A DNA stretch of 5,387 bases from Vallitaleaceae bacterium (GTDB lineage: Bacteria > Bacillota > Clostridia > Lachnospirales > Vallitaleaceae): NCBI GenBank assembly GCA_027858555.1, contig JAQICP010000316.1:1-5387 (forward strand). Reading direction: 5' to 3'. Of the stretch, positions 1 through 5,387 are shown one piece after another. The notes beneath the pieces are model-generated. The model did no database searches, had not been told where the DNA came from, and saw nothing but the letters and a program-made list of their open reading frames with translations. Within the stretch, counting starts at the first letter, position 1; every line of letters begins with the position of its first letter. The translations under genes were made by a program, and so were the position numbers.

Positions 1-337
1 TAAATATCCATTCGATCGAAGTTTTATAGCTTGATATACGCTAAAATAATAGTAAGAAAAGCAGTAAAAGGATACAATCCCAAAAAAACATGGTAACCGA
101 TGCTACAATACTCAATTAAAGCCAAAAGTTATTCTACACTTACATCATATGCAACGAATTCATCTGTTCAATTTGTTAAATACAAAAAAAGGCATAGAAA
201 CTACAGAACTGTATGCAAAATTAGATAAATGTGAGAAAGACAGACTTACTTTCGAACAAAGTAGTCATATCCTATGAAAAACGTGGTAAAGCTGAAAACT
301 ATCCATAGAAGGAGGGTATGAAAAATGTCTGGTATAA
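1..337 (+). pseudogene. Degenerate C-terminal remnant of a tyrosine recombinase (phage/transposon integrase)
   Basis: No intact frame exists, but three pieces read in order like the end of a tyrosine recombinase. Piece one (119-274) contains a stretch VILHLHHMQRIHL, resembling the catalytic-domain pattern VTPHxLRHxxxIHL, then KGIETTELYAKLDKCEKDRL, resembling the region around the catalytic tyrosine (IETTELYAKLD...KR.AL). Piece two, in another frame (273-305), reads YEKRGKAENYP. Piece three (308-337) reads EGGYEKCLV and a stop, resembling the usual C-terminal 'ED.ELM.WLK' tail. The arginine of the HxxR box appears as histidine, and the segment that normally carries the second LGH box is missing between the HxxR-like region and IETTELYAKLD. 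Upstream (about 20-118) a further weak match (YAKIIVRKAVKGYNPK) is interrupted by stops. The gene is therefore dead. The family is recognised from motif memory only; the closest style is the multi-recombinase elements of Clostridia. The 5' part lies outside the window. Confidence 0.6.
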
Positions 338-356
338 TAAGAATATCATCTAAAAA

Positions 357-424
357 ATTGAGTGTCTCTCTGTGGATAACTTGCAGCGTTTAATAAATAT
401 CTTTGTTGAAAATTAACACTCAAT
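357..424. repeat. Inverted repeat, 9-bp perfect arms, just after the integrase remnant
   Basis: The arm ATTGAGTGT at 357-365 is the exact reverse complement of ACACTCAAT at 416-424, with about 50 nt between. It begins 20 nt after the last recognisable codon of the integrase remnant. The enclosed part includes TGTGGATAACTTGCAGCG, which could belong to the non-coding end of the former element. It has no U-tract and is not a standard terminator. A role as a recombination end or structured RNA is inference. Confidence 0.3.
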
Positions 425-459
425 AATTTATCGAAAATAATTGAAAGGTGGCGGTTTAA

Positions 460-498
460 ATGTTAAATTTTTTAAGAAATAGTCTAAATTCTTTGTAA
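460..498 (+). other. 12-codon mini-ORF behind a strong ribosome binding site
   Basis: An AAAGGTGG ribosome binding site at 444-451 stands 8 nt ahead of an ATG at 460. The frame reads MLNFLRNSLNSL and stops with TAA at 496-498. The initiation signals are as good as those of the real genes here, but the product is tiny. It may be the start of a gene whose body was lost by deletion, a small leader peptide, or chance. No function can be assigned. Confidence 0.2.
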
Positions 499-521
499 AA
501 TAGTGATCTTTGAGGCTTATT

Positions 522-539
522 AATTCCACGTGTGGAATT
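522..539. repeat. Operator-like inverted repeat AATTCCAC-GT-GTGGAATT
   Basis: Two perfect 8-bp arms (522-529 and 532-539) flank a 2-bp centre. The compact near-dyad is typical in size for a dimeric regulator site, and the spacer is too short for a good RNA hairpin loop. It lies about 60 bp upstream of the extended -10 element that could drive the hydrolase gene. A regulatory role is inferred from geometry alone; it could equally be a leftover recombination site. Confidence 0.3.
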
Positions 540-570
540 TAGGTAGTAAAGTAAAGTTTACCAAGAACGG

Positions 571-600
571 TCACCAAATGCTAGTAAAGGCATCTGGTGA
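571..600. repeat. Imperfect hairpin with 11-bp arms overlapping a promoter-like region
   Basis: TCACCAAATGC (571-581) pairs with GCATCTGGTGA (590-600) at 10 of 11 positions (mismatch 577/594), around an 8-nt loop. No U-run follows, so it is not an intrinsic terminator. The right arm runs directly into the extended -10 motif at 598-606, so a protein bound here would cover the -35 area. It could be an operator for the hydrolase gene or a structural relic of the neighbouring mobile element. Confidence 0.35.
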
Positions 601-606
601 TATAAT
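598..606 (+). promoter_or_regulatory. Probable extended -10 promoter for the serine hydrolase gene
   Basis: TGATATAAT matches the extended -10 consensus TGnTATAAT exactly. No good -35 box is found 16-18 nt upstream, which is acceptable for an extended -10 promoter. Transcription would begin near 613, giving a leader of about 85 nt before the ATG at 697. A weaker alternative is TTGAGA (643-648) with TATTAA (667-672), spacer 18 nt, which would leave a very short leader. Confidence 0.35.
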
Positions 607-696
607 TTCTGAGGTGAACTTTCGGCACAGGACAACCGCTTTTTGAGAATAAGATAAAAGCGAAGTTATTAATTGCAACAAAGAAAGGAAAACATT

Positions 697-2022
697 ATGC
701 TTGCATTTATGCCGTTTTTTTTGTTAATAGTGGCTGTTTTCATGATTATTAATGGTTTGGATAATCTTGTTAGAGCTGAAAAAATTGTTGAAAAGGTAAT
801 CATTAAGAAAAAAAAGAAATCTCCATCAAAAGAAATATCTAGAGCCAAGCTTCTATTAAAATACAGAATAAATGGTGGTGTATTACTAGCATTGGGCTTG
901 TTTCTATTACTATCCTTTAGAATAGATATAAGTTTTCTTGATAATAAGGAAGTAACCTTAGTGCAAGGAGATACAGCATATTTTGAAGAATATAAGGAGA
1001 CTATTCAAAATTATCTAGATAAGAATAAAATACCAGGACTCATAGTTGGTGTTGTAAATGGAGAAGAAAAAGCCCTGTTCACCTATGGATATGATCAGTT
1101 GGATAAATCTGGTGAAATAACAGCTGAGACTATGTTTGAAATCGGTTCTATAACTAAAGTGTTTACTGCAATTATGTTAGCAGATTCCATGACGTCCGAA
1201 AATATTTCTCTAGAGGATACAGTGGATATGTATATTGATTCAAGCAAGATAGGTACTGATAATGTTTTTGATAGTGTTACACTGAAGGAGTTAACGACCC
1301 ATACTTCAGGCCTTTCTAGACTTCCTAGTTCTTTTAACTTTGCCTTTAGCACCTATATAGCCGGGTTAACTGGCACTAACCCATACAAAAACTTATCTAA
1401 GGAAGAAATGTATCAGTTTATGGAAGATACAAGAAAACTCAGTGGTGATCAAGGTAGTTGGGAATATTCTAATTATGGTGTTGGTATTCTTGGGATGTGT
1501 CTGACAGAATCGCGGCAAACGAGTTATGAAGCTATGCTTAAAGAAATAATCACAGAGCCCTTGGGCATGACGAATACTTCAACATTATATGATGCGTATG
1601 AGGATGATTTATATGCTGATGGTTTCAGAGGTTATGCAGCACTTGGACCGTTGAAGTTAGGAATAAAGAGTTCTCCATGGATTATGAAGGAAGGCATTGT
1701 AGCTGCAGGTGGTATCCGTTCGACTGGTAATGACATGCTTCTTTTTTTGGATGCCTTAGTTGATAGAACTGTTCCGTCAATAGAAATGACAACACAACCA
1801 CTGCTACAAGTGGATGAAACTTTTTGGATGGGCATGAACTTTATCATTGATCGAAAAGAAGACAGTGATGAAGCCCTTATTTGGCATAATGGTGAAACTG
1901 GAGGTTTTAATAGTTACATTGGGTTTTATGAAGATAAAGATACAGGCGTTTTTCTTGTAACTAATTCACTTGTGAATATCGAAGATTTGGCCCATGAACT
2001 ATTCTTATTAAGTCAGGAGTAA
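697..2022 (+). CDS. Membrane-anchored serine hydrolase, beta-lactamase / penicillin-binding-protein fold (class C-like)
   Basis: The 441-residue product carries the three active-site motifs of the beta-lactamase family (Pfam PF00144): SITK at residues 151-154 (nucleophile S151, general base K154), YSN at 257-259, and HNGETGG at 397-403, the equivalent of the KTG box in its HxG form. Members act as peptidases, esterases or D-Ala-D-Ala-cleaving enzymes, and many are not antibiotic-resistance enzymes; the substrate here is unknown. Two hydrophobic segments (about 2-21 and 60-77) flank a lysine-rich loop, IIKKKKK. By the positive-inside rule the loop is cytoplasmic and the catalytic domain extracellular. 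I chose the ATG at 697 because AAAGG at 684-688 is 8 nt upstream; a TTG at 673 in the same frame would add eight residues but lacks as good a site. It stands alone, next to mobile-element debris, and converges on the minus-strand kinase. Confidence 0.9.
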   Translation: MLAFMPFFLLIVAVFMIINGLDNLVRAEKIVEKVIIKKKKKSPSKEISRAKLLLKYRINGGVLLALGLFLLLSFRIDISFLDNKEVTLVQGDTAYFEEYKETIQNYLDKNKIPGLIVGVVNGEEKALFTYGYDQLDKSGEITAETMFEIGSITKVFTAIMLADSMTSENISLEDTVDMYIDSSKIGTDNVFDSVTLKELTTHTSGLSRLPSSFNFAFSTYIAGLTGTNPYKNLSKEEMYQFMEDTRKLSGDQGSWEYSNYGVGILGMCLTESRQTSYEAMLKEIITEPLGMTNTSTLYDAYEDDLYADGFRGYAALGPLKLGIKSSPWIMKEGIVAAGGIRSTGNDMLLFLDALVDRTVPSIEMTTQPLLQVDETFWMGMNFIIDRKEDSDEALIWHNGETGGFNSYIGFYEDKDTGVFLVTNSLVNIEDLAHELFLLSQE

Positions 2023-2028
2023 TATAAT

Positions 2029-2044
2029 TATGTCGCGCAACATA
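2029..2044. repeat. Near-perfect 16-bp palindrome TATGTCGCGCAACATA
   Basis: Arms TATGT and ACATA enclose CGCGCA, and only one base pair (2034/2039) breaks full symmetry. It begins 7 nt after the hydrolase stop codon and has no following T-run, so it is a poor terminator. Its GC core is unusual in this AT-rich gap. A recombination or element-end site is possible because integrase debris lies on the other side of the gene; this is inference. Confidence 0.35.
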
Positions 2045-2261
2045 GAACCTACGTACTAAACGGGAGTGACTATATATAACAAAGTACATTGAGGTCTGTG
2101 TAATAATACATAGGGTGCTAGCTGTTATCATTGTCATTTTAACTTTTAGTTAGCCCAATCATAGAGCTATAGAAATTCAAACCAAGCCAAACTGGTCTGA
2201 TTGTATAGAAGTGCAATGTGAATTTATAAGTTGAGTCATAATGGCATAGCTAGATTAGCAA

Positions 2262-2301
2262 AAGTAAAGCCACAATTCTTTGAGGAATTGTGGCTTTACT
2301 T
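2262..2301 (-). terminator. Strong intrinsic terminator between the convergent genes
   Basis: A 17-bp perfect stem (2262-2278 paired with 2285-2301) closes a 6-nt loop. Read on the minus strand the stem is followed by TTTT and an AT-rich stretch, and it sits 57 nt past the kinase stop codon, so it should end the minus-strand transcript. On the plus strand it is followed by TGAACTATATTTATT, a weaker tail, but such a strong stem may also stop transcripts from the hydrolase gene about 240 nt away. The rest of 2023-2357 shows no gene. Confidence 0.85.
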
Positions 2302-2357
2302 GAACTATATTTATTAAGTACTATATTCTAAGATGAGAAGAACTTAGTTAACCGCTA

Positions 2358-3893
2358 TTATATAATTTCCCCGATTTCTTTATAAAATGGTTTCATTTTC
2401 TTATATAATTTTTTGTATACTTTATGATATAAAGCGTCATAAATCACTTGATTTTTACTGTCTGGGGTGAAAACATCACCTTCATGCACCATGGCTTTTG
2501 TCGCTTCATCAAAATTAGAATACGTACCATTAGCCACATAACCAACCAAGCTGGCACCCAGTGCGGATGTTTCATAAGTCTGAACCCGAAAAACAGGTAA
2601 ATTGAATATATCTGCGGTTATCTGGCATATCTCATTAGAACTTGAACCACCACCAGATATCATTATTTTTTTAATTTTATTACCTGACTTTTTCTCAATC
2701 ATCTGCATACCTTCAAGTAACGCAAAAGCAATACCATCTATAATGGCTTTCTATATGAGTATGCGTTTGTGATAATCATAAAACCCAATGATTGACCCTC
2801 TAGCTTCAGGACTTTTAAGCCCTGCTCCCCAAAAAGGTTGGAGTATTAAGCCATCTGATCCCGGATGTATATTTTTCAGCTCTTTGTCCAGTAAGTATTC
2901 AGGTGTTACCCCTTCTTTTTCAGCTTGAATTTGTTCTCTATGAGCAAACTCATTTTTGAACCAAGAGATCATCCAGTAGCCTCTGTATATCTGAATTTCT
3001 GGATTATACCGCTCAGGATTAACACCTGGAAATGGTGGTATAAAGCTTTGAACTTCATAATATTTTTCAGAACTTGCTTGAACAGTTGCTTGTGACCCTA
3101 ATGAAATAGATATGGTGCTATTATCATTACAACCAACACCTAATGTCTCACAACCTTTATCTGAACCTGCTGCAACTACAGGTAGTCCAATCTTTAATCC
3201 AGTTTCTTCAGAAGCTTTTTTAGTTACATGACCAAGAATGCCTGTGGTTTCAACTAAGTCAATCATCCTGTCCATGCCTAATTGAAACAATTGTCCCTTC
3301 ATACTATTAGGTTTTTCCCATATTCGCTTTTTATAATTGAATGGTATATGGCCGACTTGACTTGCCACGCCATCCCTAAACTTTGATGTCAATTTATGAT
3401 TCAAAAAGCCTGATAATTGTACGTATTTATAAGTCTTAGCCCAGTTCTCAGGTTCATAGTCCTCCACCCAGTGTCCATGGCATTGTCGACTGAGCAGATT
3501 AGCCACCTTAAACATACCAACAGCTCTAAGGGCTAGTTGATTCCTTTTAGAATAGACTCTCGGTTGGGCTATGACACGTTCATCCGCCCATGAAATAAGA
3601 TCTCTCACAGGTTCTCCGTCCCTGTCAAGACAGGTACAGGTGTCCCTTTGTGTTGTTACACTAACCACATCAACGTTGTCGAAAATAGCTAAGTTCACTG
3701 ATTTCAATTCTTTGGTCGTTTGACATAGTGCATGCCAATAGACATAAGGATCTTGTTCAGCGAATCCTGGTTTTGTCGAATAATATGGTTCAAACGAAAC
3801 CGACGACTTTGCTAGCATCTTCCCTTTTGCATCAAAAATAATAGCCCTTAAACTCTGTGTACCGCAATCAATAGATAGAACATAACCTGGCAT
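2358..3893 (-). pseudogene. FGGY-family carbohydrate kinase (xylulokinase-like), interrupted by an in-frame TAG at codon 381
   Basis: FGGY kinases phosphorylate sugars or polyols with ATP in the cytoplasm. The frame runs 511 codons, near normal family length. Visible motifs are DCGTQSLR at residues 9-16 (N-terminal phosphate loop), QRDTCTCLDRDGEPVRDLISWADER at about 82-106, AGSDKG with the likely catalytic Asp245, SLGSQATVQ at 264-272 (second phosphate motif), and SGGGSSSN at 413-420 (adenosine-binding motif). Codon 381 is TAG (positions 2751-2753). It falls just before KAIIDGIAFALLEG, where relatives commonly have YRAILEGIAYAL, so it probably replaces a tyrosine codon by a third-base change. 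Both sides stay in the same frame, giving pieces of 380 residues and, from the next ATG, 116 residues (2358-2708). Without readthrough the enzyme would lose its ATP-side C-terminus. Start: ATG at 3893 with GAGGTG 5 nt upstream. It follows the thioredoxin gene by 44 nt and may be co-transcribed. The exact sugar cannot be told. Confidence 0.85.
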
Positions 3894-3911
3894 ATATGCA
3901 CCTCGACTTTT

Positions 3912-3926
3912 TTATCATTATGATAA
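3912..3926. promoter_or_regulatory. 15-bp perfect AT-rich palindrome ahead of the kinase gene
   Basis: TTATCAT and ATGATAA flank a single central base, between the thioredoxin stop and the kinase start. On the minus strand the second arm is followed by an A-run, so this is not a terminator. It could be an operator, or part of a weak promoter giving the kinase its own transcription: on that strand TTCTGA is followed 17 nt later by TAAAAA, and TATACT lies close by. AT-rich palindromes arise easily by chance, so confidence is low. Confidence 0.25.
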
Positions 3927-3937
3927 GTATATCAGAA

Positions 3938-4177
3938 TTATTGTGATTCTTCGATATATTTGATGATTTCTTTAACTTTTGGCACACGTCCCATAGATTT
4001 TACAACTTCATCGATCACAAGACCTGGTGTAGACATTAGACCGTAGCCCATAATATCCTTAATCTCAGTTACTTTTGTAAGTGTGATATCTTTGCCAGAT
4101 GCTTCTATGGCTTGCTTGGTTTTAGCCTCTAATTCTAGGCACTTTTTACAACCTGTTCCTAATACTTTAATTTCCAT
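3938..4177 (-). CDS. Small MTH895-like thioredoxin-family protein (redox-active disulfide protein)
   Basis: This 79-residue cytoplasmic protein begins MEIKVLGTGCKKC, a beta strand leading into the active-site CxxC (C10-K-K-C13). It has the conserved cis-proline region MSTPGLVID around P51 and the C-terminal SMGRVPKVKEI pattern typical of the Thioredoxin_3 / 'redox-active disulfide protein 2' family, whose usual length is near 80 residues. Such genes often sit beside ArsP/YraQ-type permeases. Here it lies 28 nt after the permease gene and downstream of an arsenate reductase of the thioredoxin-dependent type. It could therefore regenerate ArsC or keep the permease cysteines reduced; which one is inference. 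The start is supported by AAGGAAG (positions 4186-4192) 8 nt before the ATG. Nothing looks broken. Confidence 0.92.
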   Translation of the reverse strand: MEIKVLGTGCKKCLELEAKTKQAIEASGKDITLTKVTEIKDIMGYGLMSTPGLVIDEVVKSMGRVPKVKEIIKYIEESQ

Positions 4178-4205
4178 TATGATTTCTTCCTTTCTTCACA
4201 ATTCT

Positions 4206-5174
4206 TTACAACAAGGAATTGCCTATGGCATTGAATAAATATCCAGTTAAAATAATTGCGACACCCGTAATAATGACGAATGCCTTTATCAGCTTAATCT
4301 TAATGACTTTTTTAAGTAGTATCAATTCTGGTAATGATAGTGCTGTAACTGCCATCATTAAAGCTAGAGCTGTTCCTATACCCACACCTTTTAGAATAAG
4401 TGCTTCTGCAATAGGTATGGTACCAAGTGCGTTAGAATAAAGAGGAATTCCTACAATAACCGCAACTATGACTGATAACGGATTATCTGGACCTGCATAT
4501 TTCGCTAAGAATTCTTCTGGCGCCCAACCATGAATCACTGCGCCAAGTGCTATCCCGATGATCAAGAATATCCATATGCGCTTGATGATATCTTTCACAT
4601 TAGTAAAGGCAAATTCCAGTCGTTCTTTGGCATTTAATTTAATATATGTGGTGTCAGCCATCTGCATATCATAAACATATTGTTCCACTTGATCTTCCAT
4701 CTTTAACTTATCAATGATTAATCCACCAACAATACCTATAATGACACCAGTAATGACATAAACCACTGCTAATTTCCAACCGAAAGATGCCAATAAAATA
4801 GCAAATGCAGCTTCGTTAACAATCGGGGAAGTTATCAAAAAAGAGAACGTCACCCCAAGTGGCACCCCACTCTCCACAAAGCCTATAAAAATAGGCACCG
4901 ATGAGCAAGAACAAAATGGTGTTACGATACCTAGCAAAGAAGCCATGACATTTCCTTTGATACCACTAAATCTTGTTAATATTTTCTTAGTACGTTCTGG
5001 TGGAAAATAGCTTCTGATATAGGATATTATAAAAATCATAGTGGATAATAAAATGATGATCTTAATCGTATCATAAAAGAAAAAGTGAATACTGCCACCA
5101 AGATGTGTTTCCATGGAAACACCGAAGACTTTTTCAACAAAAAGCCGTATAAGATTATCTAACCAAGTAAACAT
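4206..5174 (-). CDS. arsP: ArsP/YraQ-family permease, probable organoarsenical (or related metalloid) exporter
   Basis: The 322-residue integral membrane protein has about eight hydrophobic helices (near 32-53, 74-96, 105-131, 132-155, 198-220, 232-256, 262-284 and 291-313) and a charged central loop at 156-196. The signature TPFCSCSS at residues 85-92, with C88 and C90, plus TSPIVNEAAF (115-124), GIPLYSNALGTIPI (242-255) and SLPELILLKKV (280-290), identify the ArsP_1/DUF318 permease family (PF03773). Characterised ArsP from Campylobacter exports trivalent methylated or aromatic arsenicals using conserved cysteines, and its length is similar. Many YraQ-type members are uncharacterised, so the substrate is inferred mainly from the adjoining arsC. 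The gene starts 1 nt after the arsC stop, with its GGAG (5184-5187) inside the end of arsC, implying translational coupling. Confidence 0.9.
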   Translation of the reverse strand: MFTWLDNLIRLFVEKVFGVSMETHLGGSIHFFFYDTIKIIILLSTMIFIISYIRSYFPPERTKKILTRFSGIKGNVMASLLGIVTPFCSCSSVPIFIGFVESGVPLGVTFSFLITSPIVNEAAFAILLASFGWKLAVVYVITGVIIGIVGGLIIDKLKMEDQVEQYVYDMQMADTTYIKLNAKERLEFAFTNVKDIIKRIWIFLIIGIALGAVIHGWAPEEFLAKYAGPDNPLSVIVAVIVGIPLYSNALGTIPIAEALILKGVGIGTALALMMAVTALSLPELILLKKVIKIKLIKAFVIITGVAIILTGYLFNAIGNSLL

Positions 5175-5175
5175 A

Positions 5176-5387
5176 TTATAACACTCCGTTCTGAATTCTA
5201 ATGATTAATTCTTCAACTTTAGACTTAATCATATCTCTAGTAATTCTGAAATCTTCAATCGGTCCGCCAGAAGGGTCCGTCAGTCCCCAATCTTCTCTGT
5301 GGCTACTCGGTAAATAAGGACATTCCACGCCACACCCCATGGTTATTAGAATATCGATATCGGGAATAGCTGACAATAGTTTAGGCT
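5176..5387 (-). CDS. arsC: Arsenate reductase, thioredoxin-type ArsC (C-terminal part; runs off the window)
   Basis: The frame is open to the window edge and gives the last 69 residues, so the N-terminus with the phosphate-binding CxxxxxR loop is not visible; the TTG at 5376 is not a true start. Visible are DIDILITMGCGVECPYLP, HREDWGLTDPSGGP and a C-terminal helix (RDMIKSKVEELIIRI). These match the end of low-molecular-weight phosphatase-fold arsenate reductases; Bacillus subtilis ArsC has VVTLCGDAADKCP followed by KREHWGFDDP. The two cysteines (CGVEC) probably correspond to the redox pair that passes electrons to thioredoxin, with shorter spacing than in B. subtilis. The enzyme reduces arsenate to arsenite in the cytoplasm. 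It is the most upstream visible gene of the ars run, and the promoter and any arsR must lie beyond the window. Confidence 0.88.
   Translation of the reverse strand, partial: PKLLSAIPDIDILITMGCGVECPYLPSSHREDWGLTDPSGGPIEDFRITRDMIKSKVEELIIRIQNGVL

Noticed and set aside
530..649. Open frame from a GTG at 530 reading about 39 codons (KVKFTKNGHQMLVKASGDIISEV...)
   Set aside because: It looks mildly protein-like but has no ribosome binding site, overlaps both inverted repeats, and I recognise no family; it may be a gene relic but cannot be supported.
1095..1352. Minus-strand open frame of 85 codons
   Set aside because: It lies wholly inside the hydrolase coding region, which carries clear motifs; it is a shadow frame.
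1632..1847. Minus-strand open frame of 71 codons
   Set aside because: It is antisense to the hydrolase gene with no recognisable protein features.
2023..2260. tRNA, small RNA or riboswitch in the gap after the hydrolase
   Set aside because: No cloverleaf, aptamer-like conserved core or matching set of stems could be seen apart from the palindrome and the terminator.
2358..2708. Separate 116-residue protein at the kinase 3' end
   Set aside because: It is the same frame as the kinase after the TAG, and the codons before its ATG continue the family sequence, so it is the C-terminal part of one gene rather than an independent gene.
2700..2760. Frameshift as the cause of the split kinase
   Set aside because: The two parts are exactly in phase (1185 nt between their start positions), so a frameshift is excluded and a nonsense codon explains the split.
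3912..3926. Terminator between the thioredoxin and the kinase
   Set aside because: The stem is AT-only apart from one pair per arm and is followed by an A-run on the minus strand, so it lacks the U-tract of a terminator.
4219..4440. Plus-strand open frame of 73 codons
   Set aside because: It is antisense to the ArsP-type permease; its hydrophobic look comes from the complementary membrane-protein codons.

Overview
The window is AT-rich with short intergenic gaps, strong AAGG/GGAG-type ribosome binding sites and TAA stop codons. This fits a low-GC Gram-positive bacterium, most likely an anaerobic Clostridia-type Firmicute; that assignment is inferred from composition and protein style only.

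Layout. Positions 1-337 hold the decayed 3' end of a tyrosine recombinase (integrase) gene on the + strand, broken by stops, frame changes and a lost segment. Positions 338-696 hold no convincing intact gene but have several inverted repeats, a 12-codon mini-ORF with a good ribosome binding site, and a probable extended -10 promoter. Positions 697-2022 (+) encode a membrane-anchored serine hydrolase of the beta-lactamase/penicillin-binding-protein fold. Positions 2023-2357 are non-coding, with a near-palindrome just after the hydrolase gene and a strong hairpin terminator that best serves the genes converging from the right.

The right half is a minus-strand gene run, read from right to left: the C-terminal part of a thioredoxin-type arsenate reductase (arsC, cut by the window edge), an ArsP/YraQ-type permease with the TPFCSCSS motif, a 79-residue MTH895-like thioredoxin with a CKKC active site, and an FGGY-family carbohydrate kinase. 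The gaps are 1, 28 and 44 nt, so the first three genes look like one arsenic-resistance operon: ArsC reduces arsenate, the small thioredoxin could supply reducing power, and the permease could export a trivalent arsenic compound. The sugar kinase at the end has no obvious role in this.

The most notable point is that the FGGY kinase is interrupted by a single in-frame TAG at codon 381, with the same frame staying open and clearly homologous on both sides (511 codons in all). It is either a very recent nonsense mutation, a sequencing error, or a recoded/suppressed amber codon. The left part looks like the worn edge of a mobile element next to the hydrolase gene. I found no CRISPR array, tRNA or rRNA, and no clearly new multi-gene system.
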